Below, one piece after another: positions 1 through 8,421 of a stretch of DNA of 64,000 nt. The number at the start of each line of letters is the position of its first letter. The first letter of the stretch is position 1. The stretch is from assembly GCA_036005185.1 (NCBI GenBank), contig DASYQS010000061.1, positions 1 through 64,000 of the forward strand. The letters are read 5' to 3'. Made by a program: the position numbers and the translations under genes. The notes under the pieces are model-generated. The model saw only the letters and a list, made by a program, of their open reading frames with translations. It had not been told where the DNA came from and made no database searches. The DNA is from VBAU01 sp036005185 (GTDB lineage Bacteria; Bacteroidota; Bacteroidia; Chitinophagales; Chitinophagaceae).

Positions 1-1732
1 CAACATGGATAACGTTTTTCATCCATGCTTTATCTGCTATATATGGTGAAGAAGATACTTGTGCCTGCTCATAATCTTTCACCTTTTTCAAATACACAGC
101 TATTTCATCACCATTTATAACAGAAAGGCGGCCAATTGGAACACGGGGAATATTATTTCCCTGAAAGCAGCTTAATAAATTATCCGATGCCGGATATCCG
201 AATGTAGGAACAAGATTCAGCTTTTCAAGATCGCTCTGTGTCGTAAGATTAGGTGAACTCTCGTTCGCTCTATATTGAATGTAATTAACGCCTTTACCGA
301 TCAAAAAAACAAATTTTGGAGGGGATGAATAATTTTCTAAAGCGTACTGTATAAAGTTTTTAACCGAGGAAGGATGTTTTTTTATACCAAAAGCAAATTG
401 ATCAATGAGCTGAGTGACATCATAAATTTTGGTGTTATAGCTTCCTCCAGCGAGTGAATTGCGATAAGCTTTGTATTCATCCACGGGATGGCTGCCATTG
501 GATGCATCATACAACAATGGATTTGAGATAATGAGGTAATCGCCTTGGTTGGACGCCAAACCATAATTGATGAAGGAACGCGTTTGAATGGCTGTGATCG
601 AATTTATATTTGAAGCATCTTCGCTAATCAAAATAAGTTTTCGGTTTGTTGCTGAGGCTTCAAGAGCAATTTTTATTAATGACGGGTTTGAAATATCTGC
701 TACATAACGTTTGCCATTTGTGATATCATACAGCACAGGTGCAGTAGAACCATAATTAAAATTTGAGATCTCCAGGTAATTACCATTTAAATTAGCCGGA
801 AGTTCAAAGGCAAAGCTTTTTAAATTATCAAAATCGAATTGTCTTGGATAATTTATTTCATATTGAGCAACTACCATTCGGTCGGGGCGTGCTGAAGGTT
901 GATTTATTACTTCAACCGTTGCATTTCCGGAAGTAATTACTGATAAGGAAAAAGGTGTTTGAATTTTTACATAGTTAAAATAATCCATTGGTTGTTGCAG
1001 AATGGAGGTACCATTAATTTTAACCTGAAAACTTCTTGTAGTGATCGCATTTCCCGCAGCATTGATATTAAACACAGGTGCAGGTCCACCGCTGTAAACA
1101 TGAAGATTTAAATGAGAATTACTCAATATGCCTGCCGAATCAATATCGGCTGATGTCCAGCCTTCACCACGATCATAAGCAGAGGAATATACATAAGTGG
1201 TTTGAACAAGAGCTCCATTTCCGACATTAATTTTATTTCTAAAATAATTTCCAAGTGTATGCATGAAATATGGCTCAGGAGAAAGTGTATTGCCTGCAAT
1301 ATTATTTGTAGTCGGCACTAATCTTTTATTTGAACCTGTTGGATTAACCGTAAGAAAATAAAAAGAAGTATCAGTTTGTAAGCTCCAGTGATCATTCAAT
1401 TGATAATCGGGATCACGATACAATTGGTTATCTGGCTTGCCATCGTTCATCTCACCCCAGAATTCAATATAATCACTACCGCCTAAGGGGCCTGTCGAAA
1501 CGGAAGTATATATGGGAATTTCTTTTCCGTTTCTCCACAATTGAAAGTTTTCCGCGGAAGTAGTACCAAGACCAACTGAATTTAATGTTGCTAGCGGAAT
1601 GCGGTAAAGGCCATTTGTGCCAACCTTAAACTTGTAATAAGTTTTGCTGTAATCTATCCATTCGTTATTATACACCTGAGCCTTTGTTAAAAGGCCAGCG
1701 CATACTAATAACAAGAGTAAAATTCTTTTCAT
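1..1732 (-). CDS. PorU2-like type IX secretion sortase (C25 peptidase family), 5' part only
   Basis: The gene enters from the right and runs off the left edge, leaving 577 codons; I read the frame open at its start, middle and left end. It begins at an ATG at 1732 with a signal peptide (KRILLLLLVCAGLLTKAQ). The mature start (YNNEWIDYSKTYYKFKV, then GLYRIP and FQLWRNGKEIPIY) resembles the N-terminal region of the putative sortases called PorU2 in Bacteroidota. Near the edge the gingipain-type C25 fold appears: FVFLIGKG, YPASDNLL, VPIGRLSV, then WMKNVIHV. The catalytic His and Cys would lie beyond the window and cannot be checked. PorU-type proteins cleave C-terminal sorting signals and attach cargo to A-LPS at the cell surface. 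It lies 26 bases behind a PorV-type gene, which fits a PorU/PorV attachment complex. A C25 surface protease that is not a sortase is the alternative. Confidence 0.8.
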   Translation of the reverse strand, partial: MKRILLLLLVCAGLLTKAQVYNNEWIDYSKTYYKFKVGTNGLYRIPLATLNSVGLGTTSAENFQLWRNGKEIPIYTSVSTGPLGGSDYIEFWGEMNDGKPDNQLYRDPDYQLNDHWSLQTDTSFYFLTVNPTGSNKRLVPTTNNIAGNTLSPEPYFMHTLGNYFRNKINVGNGALVQTTYVYSSAYDRGEGWTSADIDSAGILSNSHLNLHVYSGGPAPVFNINAAGNAITTRSFQVKINGTSILQQPMDYFNYVKIQTPFSLSVITSGNATVEVINQPSARPDRMVVAQYEINYPRQFDFDNLKSFAFELPANLNGNYLEISNFNYGSTAPVLYDITNGKRYVADISNPSLIKIALEASATNRKLILISEDASNINSITAIQTRSFINYGLASNQGDYLIISNPLLYDASNGSHPVDEYKAYRNSLAGGSYNTKIYDVTQLIDQFAFGIKKHPSSVKNFIQYALENYSSPPKFVFLIGKGVNYIQYRANESSPNLTTQSDLEKLNLVPTFGYPASDNLLSCFQGNNIPRVPIGRLSVINGDEIAVYLKKVKDYEQAQVSSSPYIADKAWMKNVIHV

Positions 1733-1758
1733 GGACCAGGGGTTTATTAAGGTACGGG

Positions 1759-2874
1759 TTATTTTTTCTTTTTGTTTTTGTCATTCACCATATCAAGCTT
1801 TAACGAAAAGACATGTGTGAATAATGGGTTCGATTGATTAGCCAGGTTAGCAAAGGCATAATCAATGGTAACATTCTGGATCTTAAAACCGGCACCAGCA
1901 CTTGGCTGATAGATCCATACTTTTTTCTGGTTCAAGGTATCTCCATCGGCCAATGCCTTTTGAAAATTATTGATGCCTCCTCGTAAATAAAATATGTTAT
2001 GTATGTTTAACTCCAATCCAAATTTTGGATCAACGCTCACAGGATCACCACTAATAATCGTATTGCGTTTGCCATCAAAAGTCAAGTCAAAATTTGCCTC
2101 GGCAAGTAGGCTAAGTTTTTTATTTATTCTAAAATCTCTTGCAACACCAAGTATCAGCCGTGGTGCTGTAAGTTCAGTTGATTTTACTGGAATGTCATTT
2201 TTAGTCAAATACAAAACTTCTTTTTCTTTTTCACTAAAATTGAACGACCATGCATTAAAAGTTGTAGTAAGGTCCCTGCCTGCAACCCCAAATTTCCATT
2301 TTCCTTGAAGTACCTGTAAGCCTGCATCGAGACCAAATCCCCATGCCTTCGCAAATTTGCCTACGCTGCGATGAATAACCTTTGCATTTAAACCAAAGTG
2401 AACATTCTTCTTTTCAGATTCTTTCAGTTTTTGAGCAAATGAAAAAATAAAAGCATAATCTGCTGATGAAAAAGCTTGTATATTATTATAATTGATCGAT
2501 CCATCGGGCTCAACTAAAAACAAAGTGTTCATGATATCATCGACTGCAAACCGTAAAGCAGAAATACCGATTGTTCGCTTGTTATCTGCTATAGGAAAAG
2601 CAATACTTGCATAGTCATACTTTCCTATGCCTGCAAAATACTCGGAGTGCATGAGGTTCAGGTTCGGATGATCTTTTACTCCGACTAATCCTGCGGGGTT
2701 CCAATAACCTGCAGTTCCATCATTAACTGACGAAATCTGAGCACTGCCCATGGCAAGGCCTCGAGCACCTGCACCAATATTTAAAAATTCATTAGAATAT
2801 TTCCGGAATTGAGAAAAACTGGAAAGAGATAGAAAAGTCATTAATAGGGACAGGTATAATCTTGGCATTTTCAT
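1759..2874 (-). CDS. PorV/PorQ-family outer-membrane protein (PorV2-like)
   Basis: This 371-residue protein has a signal peptide (MKMPRLYLSLLMTFLSLSSFSQ) followed by the PorV/PorQ signature: FLNIGAGARGLAMGSAQ, then DGTAGYWNPAGL at about residues 50-62. The rest alternates short beta strands, as expected for a FadL-like 14-stranded barrel, and ends in a lysine-rich tail. PorV shuttles type IX cargo from the translocon to the PorU sortase at the outer membrane. The gene sits directly upstream of the PorU2-like gene on the same strand with 26 bases between them, so the two are probably one transcription unit. Whether it is the main PorV or an accessory copy (PorV2) cannot be settled here, but pairing with a PorU2-like gene favours the latter. 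Confidence 0.82.
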   Translation of the reverse strand: MKMPRLYLSLLMTFLSLSSFSQFRKYSNEFLNIGAGARGLAMGSAQISSVNDGTAGYWNPAGLVGVKDHPNLNLMHSEYFAGIGKYDYASIAFPIADNKRTIGISALRFAVDDIMNTLFLVEPDGSINYNNIQAFSSADYAFIFSFAQKLKESEKKNVHFGLNAKVIHRSVGKFAKAWGFGLDAGLQVLQGKWKFGVAGRDLTTTFNAWSFNFSEKEKEVLYLTKNDIPVKSTELTAPRLILGVARDFRINKKLSLLAEANFDLTFDGKRNTIISGDPVSVDPKFGLELNIHNIFYLRGGINNFQKALADGDTLNQKKVWIYQPSAGAGFKIQNVTIDYAFANLANQSNPLFTHVFSLKLDMVNDKNKKKK

Positions 2875-3050
2875 TCTTACAATTTTCGGATAAGCGATTA
2901 AAAAAATTGGCTTTCAGAGGGGTAATAGGCATTTCAAAAATAATCTTTAACCCGCGAAAATCATAGCTTCGAGGGGTAATTAGTGTAAGGATTGTAAACG
3001 AACAAGTTAGAAAAATATTGCATGCTATTTAAAGGGTTTGCATTCTGCCT

Positions 3051-3058
3051 TACTTTTG
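3051..3058 (+). promoter_or_regulatory. Bacteroidota -7 promoter box before tyrS
   Basis: TACTTTTG matches the TAnnTTTG -7 consensus and lies 19 bases before the tyrS ATG. No clear TTTG -33 box is seen at the expected 19-21 base spacing, so the call rests on the -7 motif and its position. Confidence 0.4.
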
Positions 3059-3077
3059 CCTCAAAGCATACAAATAA

Positions 3078-4367
3078 ATGAGCCTTATCGAAGAACTCAG
3101 ATGGAGAGGCATGATACAAGATATAATGCCAGGAACGGAGGAACAGTTGAACAAAGAAATGACTACCGCCTATATTGGCTTCGACCCCACAGCCGATAGT
3201 CTTCATATTGGAAGTTTGGTTCCCATTTTATTGCTAGTTCATTTGCAAAAAGCTGGTCATAAGCCAATTGCCTTAGTAGGAGGAGCTACAGGCATGGTTG
3301 GGGATCCAAGTGGAAAAAGCGAAGAAAGAAATTTATTAAGTGAAGAAATTTTGCAGCATAATCAACAAGGGGTAAAAAAACAATTGATGCAGTTTCTTGA
3401 CTTTACTCCATCGAATCCCAATTGCGCAGAAATGGTAAACAATTACGATTGGTTCAAGAATATGAGCTTTCTCCATTTTATCCGGGATGTAGGGAAACAT
3501 ATTACTGTAAACTATATGATGGCAAAGGATAGCGTGAAAAAAAGAATAGAAGGTGACACGGGAATGAGCTTTACAGAATTTACTTATCAATTGGTGCAGG
3601 GCTATGATTTTTACTGGCTTTATACCAATAAAAATTGCAAACTTCAAATGGGGGGTAGTGATCAATGGGGGAACATTGTCACGGGCACGGAACTGATCCG
3701 ACGTAAAGGCGGAGGAGAAGCTTTTGCCTTTACTTGTCCGCTCATTACAAGGGCAGATGGAGGAAAATTTGGTAAAACAGAAAAAGGCAATATCTGGTTA
3801 GATCCTGAAAAAACTTCTCCTTATCACTTTTATCAATTCTGGAGAAATGCTAGTGATGCCGACGCAGAAAAATGGATCAGGATATTTACTTTTTTGCCAA
3901 TTGAAGAAATTGAAATGATCACCAATGAACACCAGCGGGATCCTGCTCAACGGCTTTTGCAAAAAAGATTGGCTGAAGAAATAACGGCTTTTGTTCATGG
4001 CAAAAAAAGCTTGGAAGAAGCTTTATTATCAACGGAAAAAACATTTCAGAATCAGGATATCCCGGCTGAAAATTTAACTGTGGATGATTTGGAGGGCATG
4101 CAAGGAGTAACAAAATTTAATTACAATAAAGATAAAATCAATGAAGGAATTGATGTGGTAAGTTTCCTTGCTGAAACAAAAATTTTCCCAAGCAAAGGCG
4201 AAGCAAGAAAAACTATTCAGGGTGGGGGAGTAAGTATCAATCGACAAAAAGTTGATGATCTGTTAATGAGAATTGATAGTTCTTTGTTACTGCATGATAA
4301 ATATATTTTAGTGCAAAAAGGGAAAAAGAATCATTATTTGGTAGAGGCAATAGATCGATTAAATTAA
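3078..4367 (+). CDS. tyrS: Tyrosyl-tRNA synthetase
   Basis: TyrRS charges tRNA-Tyr with tyrosine using ATP. The 429-residue length is normal for bacterial TyrRS. The class I HIGH motif is HIGS at residues 43-46, and the KMSKS loop is KFGKT at 230-234, the form typical of bacterial TyrRS. The tyrosine-binding region is seen as YDFYWLY and QMGGSDQWGNIVTG. The C-terminal 70 or so residues (FPSKGEARKTIQGGGVSIN) form the S4-like tRNA-binding domain. The gene is intact. Its last 4 bases overlap the end of the convergent SGNH hydrolase gene. Confidence 0.97.
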   Translation: MSLIEELRWRGMIQDIMPGTEEQLNKEMTTAYIGFDPTADSLHIGSLVPILLLVHLQKAGHKPIALVGGATGMVGDPSGKSEERNLLSEEILQHNQQGVKKQLMQFLDFTPSNPNCAEMVNNYDWFKNMSFLHFIRDVGKHITVNYMMAKDSVKKRIEGDTGMSFTEFTYQLVQGYDFYWLYTNKNCKLQMGGSDQWGNIVTGTELIRRKGGGEAFAFTCPLITRADGGKFGKTEKGNIWLDPEKTSPYHFYQFWRNASDADAEKWIRIFTFLPIEEIEMITNEHQRDPAQRLLQKRLAEEITAFVHGKKSLEEALLSTEKTFQNQDIPAENLTVDDLEGMQGVTKFNYNKDKINEGIDVVSFLAETKIFPSKGEARKTIQGGGVSINRQKVDDLLMRIDSSLLLHDKYILVQKGKKNHYLVEAIDRLN

Positions 4368-5026
4368 AATTGTTTTAAAGCCTTCCACATTTCTTCAGCT
4401 ACTACTTGATTGCCTTTCGCATTTAAATGCACCCTGTCTCTGGTAAGAATCCCTGATTCTTTATTTTCCGTATTGTATTGCTTATTATAGTCTTGGAATT
4501 TTTGCCGAAGATCAACCAAGGGTAAATTATTTTTCTGTGCAATCGTTCGAACGATGTTCGAGTATTTGTTCATATCGCCATCTTGTTGATTCGTAAAATC
4601 AGTTTTTTCGCCAATTACAGCGGGCGTACAAAGAATAGCGCTAATATTTTTTTCCTTGAGTTTTTTAATAATAGCATTATAAAATCGTTCAAATTTATCA
4701 GCGTCTGTGCCGGTGCCTGAAGAAACCTTATGCCATACATCATTTACGCCTATATAAATCACAACTATATCGGGACTTTTTGACAGCACATCCTCCTCTA
4801 ATCTTAAGTACAGGTCATACACTTTGTTGCCGCTTATGCCGGCCCCGATAAACTCAAATTCTGCTGATTTATTTTCCAACTTACACATGCTGTCAATACG
4901 GGTTATAAAACCACCGCGTTCAGCACCTTGTTGTGTAATGGAATCTCCAAAAAATATTACCTTTTTTTTCTTTTGAGGCATAAAAGCAACAATGAACAAA
5001 AAAAGAAAACAATAAATGATTCTCAT
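4364..5026 (-). CDS. SGNH/GDSL-family secreted hydrolase
   Basis: A 220-residue SGNH esterase/lipase-fold protein. After an N-terminal hydrophobic export segment (residues 1-17) comes the block I motif GDSI at 27-30 with nucleophile Ser29. The block III motif is GVND, and the catalytic dyad D197/H200 lies in DRVHLN. It probably removes acyl or acetyl groups from a sugar or lipid in the periplasm; the substrate is unknown. Its ATG overlaps the stop of the upstream transglutaminase-like gene by 4 bases (ATGA), so the two are translationally coupled and likely co-functional. The 3' end overlaps tyrS on the other strand by 4 bases. Confidence 0.85.
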   Translation of the reverse strand: MRIIYCFLFLFIVAFMPQKKKKVIFFGDSITQQGAERGGFITRIDSMCKLENKSAEFEFIGAGISGNKVYDLYLRLEEDVLSKSPDIVVIYIGVNDVWHKVSSGTGTDADKFERFYNAIIKKLKEKNISAILCTPAVIGEKTDFTNQQDGDMNKYSNIVRTIAQKNNLPLVDLRQKFQDYNKQYNTENKESGILTRDRVHLNAKGNQVVAEEMWKALKQF

Positions 5027-5934
5027 AACTGCAATCTGATTTTAGGGAATATAGTTTGTTTTATTAAAAGAATAAGACAAATCAACCAAAGCAAAATAAA
5101 TAATTGTTTGATATAAAAAGGTAAATTTCCTTTAGGCGTTTTATTTATCTCTTCATACCACGCAACTGGAAAAAAATAACGTTTGATCTTTTCACTGGTT
5201 TTATACACTTCAATATTGTTCACACGGTAATAATAATTGATAGGGTTTTTATCTCCAAAATAATGATCATAAAATCCTGTATTAAACGACTTACTTATTA
5301 TTGAGTCGCCTGCGACTTGTGCGGATAACAAAGTGTCAGGCAATGAGTCGCGTAAATTCAATAAGTTAACATAGCGATTTTTATTTTTATTCAATAACAA
5401 TAGTTGGTTATTAGTCACATCAGTAATCACCCATTCATTGGTTTCTGTCAAATAGCATTCATTCAATACATGATGATCCCCCGGATTATTAATTTCAATT
5501 ACCCGGCAAGTAATCCCCTTAGACCAACAAAAGAATGCCAATATACTTGCAAAATTCCCACACCATAGTCTTATTGAGTCCGAAGAACTCAATACCTTAT
5601 ATTGGTTTAGGGGAGATATTGTAAGTAGTTGTGCTGAAGGCTGCCCTATCTGATCATGAAAATGGTTGTACAATAATTTGCCAATTTCCAATATTTTGAA
5701 GGCGGTAGATTGATCCTTTATATTCAAACTATCTAAAATAGTGTTTGCTTCTATTAATTCTTGTTTGGGATAATCATAAATAAATTTTTTCCACTTGCTG
5801 ACATCAGAAGAATATAAGCTGGAGTATGTTCCATATTTGTGATAGGCAAATCTTTCCCTATAAAAAAATATGAGCAAGTTTATAAAAGTGGTAAGGCAAA
5901 ATAAAACGATGATATAATTCCTGGCAGTCTTCAT
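5023..5934 (-). CDS. Membrane-anchored transglutaminase-like protein
   Basis: A 303-residue protein with one N-terminal membrane helix (residues 7-24) and one near the C-terminus (about 278-294), so the middle domain probably faces the periplasm. The middle carries a transglutaminase-like (papain-fold) triad: Cys125 in WCGNFAS, His154 or His155 in GDHHVLNE and Asp172 in WVITDVTNN. Bacterial members are mostly uncharacterised proteases or amidases, so no substrate can be named. It is coupled by a 4-base overlap to the SGNH hydrolase downstream, which suggests a shared role in modifying an envelope polymer. That link is inference from gene order only. Confidence 0.75.
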   Translation of the reverse strand: MKTARNYIIVLFCLTTFINLLIFFYRERFAYHKYGTYSSLYSSDVSKWKKFIYDYPKQELIEANTILDSLNIKDQSTAFKILEIGKLLYNHFHDQIGQPSAQLLTISPLNQYKVLSSSDSIRLWCGNFASILAFFCWSKGITCRVIEINNPGDHHVLNECYLTETNEWVITDVTNNQLLLLNKNKNRYVNLLNLRDSLPDTLLSAQVAGDSIISKSFNTGFYDHYFGDKNPINYYYRVNNIEVYKTSEKIKRYFFPVAWYEEINKTPKGNLPFYIKQLFILLWLICLILLIKQTIFPKIRLQL

Positions 5935-5962
5935 TCATAAAAACCAATAGCAGATATCGGTA

Positions 5963-6856
5963 TTATTCCACATTTATCTGTTTGCGAATCAACGCTCCTT
6001 CTCTTACTTCCATTAAAAATTTTCTTTCACGCAGCCAATAACCATTCCCTTTTTCACAGAAATGCACTTTTAAATTTTCAATGCTGATAGGGTTGCCATC
6101 TGGTATATCGGCAATATTGCTATGTCCTATTTCATGACCATCAATGATGATCACGAGCCCGCTGCCAATAGCTTCCATTCTATTTCCTTCCAAGATAAGC
6201 ATGCCCGTATCCTCACCTAAGCCAATGCCAATACATTGAGGATTGGTAGCTATGGCTTGCGCCAATCTTCCAAAACGCCCGCGCTTCTCAAAATGGGAAT
6301 CCACAATAACATCATCAATAAAACCAAGACCTGTGGTGATTTTAACTTCGCCTTTGAGATGTGCTTGTGTGGCATTGCCTTCATAGATCATAGTATTGCT
6401 CATCGCCATGGCGCCGGCGCTCGTACCTGCCACCACAAAATTTTCATACTGGTAACGATGCAAGAGAATATTTAAAAAATCGGTTCCGCCAAAAGTCGCA
6501 CTAAGTCGCAATTGATTGCCCCCGCTAAGCATTACCGCATCGCAATGACGAATGCGTTCAAGATATTCATCCTTCACCGCATCCTGACGGTTGCGTATAT
6601 GCATCAGCCCAACATTTGTACAGGAAATTTTTCCAAAGGCATTAAGGTAATTTTCACCTACTTCGTTTGGGATAATAGAGGCTGTAGTGATAATTTCAAT
6701 TCTGACTTCCGGCCCTCCGGCCTCCTCTACAATGCGACGAAGAATGCCTAGCTCAAAAAAATTGAGATTGTTGCGTGAGATTTGTCCTCTTTCAAGATCG
6801 GTTCCCTTATCTTCTGCTCCTCCAACAGCTATTAGTTTTCCTTTAGGATGGTCCAT
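5963..6856 (-). CDS. cphB: Cyanophycinase (peptidase S51)
   Basis: Cyanophycinase is a serine exopeptidase that cuts the storage polymer cyanophycin into beta-Asp-Arg dipeptides. The 297-residue protein shows the family signatures: KLIAVGGAEDKG at the N-terminus, SGGNQLRLS at 111-119, the nucleophile elbow GTSAGAMAMS with Ser146, and DSHFEKRGRFGRL at 186-198. The family is related to peptidase E, but the length and the DSHFEKRGR block point to cyanophycinase. There is no signal peptide, so it acts in the cytoplasm on granules. A gene for cyanophycin synthetase lies 3 kb away, divergently oriented, which makes the call strong. The ATG at 6856 lies 21 bases after a perfect -7 promoter box. Confidence 0.92.
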   Translation of the reverse strand: MDHPKGKLIAVGGAEDKGTDLERGQISRNNLNFFELGILRRIVEEAGGPEVRIEIITTASIIPNEVGENYLNAFGKISCTNVGLMHIRNRQDAVKDEYLERIRHCDAVMLSGGNQLRLSATFGGTDFLNILLHRYQYENFVVAGTSAGAMAMSNTMIYEGNATQAHLKGEVKITTGLGFIDDVIVDSHFEKRGRFGRLAQAIATNPQCIGIGLGEDTGMLILEGNRMEAIGSGLVIIIDGHEIGHSNIADIPDGNPISIENLKVHFCEKGNGYWLRERKFLMEVREGALIRKQINVE

Positions 6857-6877
6857 TCAATGGGGTTTGATTAACGA

Positions 6878-6885
6878 CAAAAATA
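6878..6885 (-). promoter_or_regulatory. -7 promoter box before cyanophycinase
   Basis: On the minus strand this reads TATTTTTG, a perfect TAnnTTTG match, 21 bases before the cyanophycinase ATG. A TTTG -33 box is not evident, so confidence is limited. It would give cyanophycinase its own transcript, apart from the permease upstream. Confidence 0.4.
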
Positions 6886-7008
6886 ATCGAAAATGGTTTA
6901 ACGAAAAGATGCAGCAGCTAAGTATGTGAAGATTCCCACAATGTCGGGACAAGTTGTGGACAAGGTGCTTTCCTTCTCTAACACTGAGCATGTATATTTC
7001 TTGTGCGT

Positions 7009-8334
7009 CTATGTGGTTTTAGTTTTCATTCTTTGCGAAATAAAAAATACAATGATGCCGATCACCGCAATCAAACTCCCCCACAGAGAAAACCAACCTG
7101 TTGATACAAAAAGGAACATCCAGATACAAATAGAAAGAATTACAGGCAGGGGATAAAGCCACATCTTAAATGGAAGATTAGAAGTGTTCAATCGCTTTCT
7201 TAATAGTACCAACCCTATCGATTGGCCAATAAATTGTATCAATATTCTCATAGCTAAAATCGAATCTATTACCTGTCCTAACCTGAAGAGCATACTAAAA
7301 ATCAGCCCAAGTGCACATAAAAAAATGAGTGAGATATACGGAAAGTTTTTAGTGGAATGAAGCTTTGAAAATATTTTAAAAAAATTTCCGTCCACTGCAG
7401 CGGCATAAGGTATTCTTGAGTAGCCTAACACGATTGCAAATAAAGACGCCAACGCAATCCATAATATCAATACAGTAATGATTATTCCTGCTTGATGTCC
7501 GTAAATATGTTCCATAAAAATACTAGCCAAATGCTTTTCATTTGGTTTTATTTCCTGCCAGGGTATTACACTCATCACACTTATATTCATTAGCAGGTAG
7601 AGTATGGCGATGCCAGCGATGGAAATAAAAATGCTTTTTGGGATATTTTTTTCCGGTCGTTTTATCTCCCCTCCTAAGTGGCAAACATTATAATAACCTA
7701 AATAGCTATAGACTGTTTTTACAGAGCCTTGTCCTACGGCCGCCCAGAAAGCATATTGAAAAAATGATTCTTCACCTGCTGGTAATAATTGAATAGAATG
7801 TTGCTGATGAGTTAGTCCACTTACAATGATCCATAGAACAGTTAATATGACAACTATCCAAAGTATCACCGAAATCTTTCCTATCGCTTCAATTTTACGA
7901 TACAGTAAAAGAAAGACGATGACCACTAATCCACCTGAAACTAATTTTTGCTGCAAAAAATTCATGTCAACGATATAAGAAAGATATTGGGCAAAGCCGA
8001 TAGCTCCTGATGCTACCACTAACGGAGCTTGAATGCTTGTTTGCCATACAAACAAAAAGCTCATGAGCTTGCCCCATTTTTCACCGTACCCAATGCGAAG
8101 GAAATTATAAGTGCCGCCAGCCAGCGGATAAGCTGCGCCTAGTTCACTCCAGATCATGGCATCTACAAAAGCTGTAAATGCTCCAAAGATCCACGCCCAC
8201 AAGAACAAACCATTGTGAAAATAACTGACCACAATCGGCATGACTACAAAAGGGCCGATGCCCACCATGTCGATCATATTGATAGCTGATGCTTGAAGGA
8301 GATTTATTTTGCGGTTAGTTTGGAGTGCGGGCAT
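7009..8334 (-). CDS. APC-superfamily amino acid permease
   Basis: A 441-residue integral membrane protein with about 12 hydrophobic segments. The first helix region (INMIDMVGIGPFVVMPIVV) has the APC-type unwound helix 1, with the G-I-G substrate-binding turn, and helix 3 follows AAYPLAGGTYNFLRIGYG. It imports or exports an amino acid by cation symport or exchange; the substrate cannot be read from sequence. It sits between the PLP enzyme and cyanophycinase on the same strand, with 150 bases to cyanophycinase and 87 bases from the PLP gene. A role in supplying or releasing Asp, Arg or their products is a reasonable guess from this context. It differs from the second APC permease at 55205, which is 478 residues long. 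Confidence 0.85.
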   Translation of the reverse strand: MPALQTNRKINLLQASAINMIDMVGIGPFVVMPIVVSYFHNGLFLWAWIFGAFTAFVDAMIWSELGAAYPLAGGTYNFLRIGYGEKWGKLMSFLFVWQTSIQAPLVVASGAIGFAQYLSYIVDMNFLQQKLVSGGLVVIVFLLLYRKIEAIGKISVILWIVVILTVLWIIVSGLTHQQHSIQLLPAGEESFFQYAFWAAVGQGSVKTVYSYLGYYNVCHLGGEIKRPEKNIPKSIFISIAGIAILYLLMNISVMSVIPWQEIKPNEKHLASIFMEHIYGHQAGIIITVLILWIALASLFAIVLGYSRIPYAAAVDGNFFKIFSKLHSTKNFPYISLIFLCALGLIFSMLFRLGQVIDSILAMRILIQFIGQSIGLVLLRKRLNTSNLPFKMWLYPLPVILSICIWMFLFVSTGWFSLWGSLIAVIGIIVFFISQRMKTKTT

Positions 8335-8421
8335 TCTGATTTTTACATGTGTAAATTAAATTTCTTTTGTGAGAATAAGAATGCAGACGAAAATGCTCGA
8401 TGAAATAAATACCGCAATATA

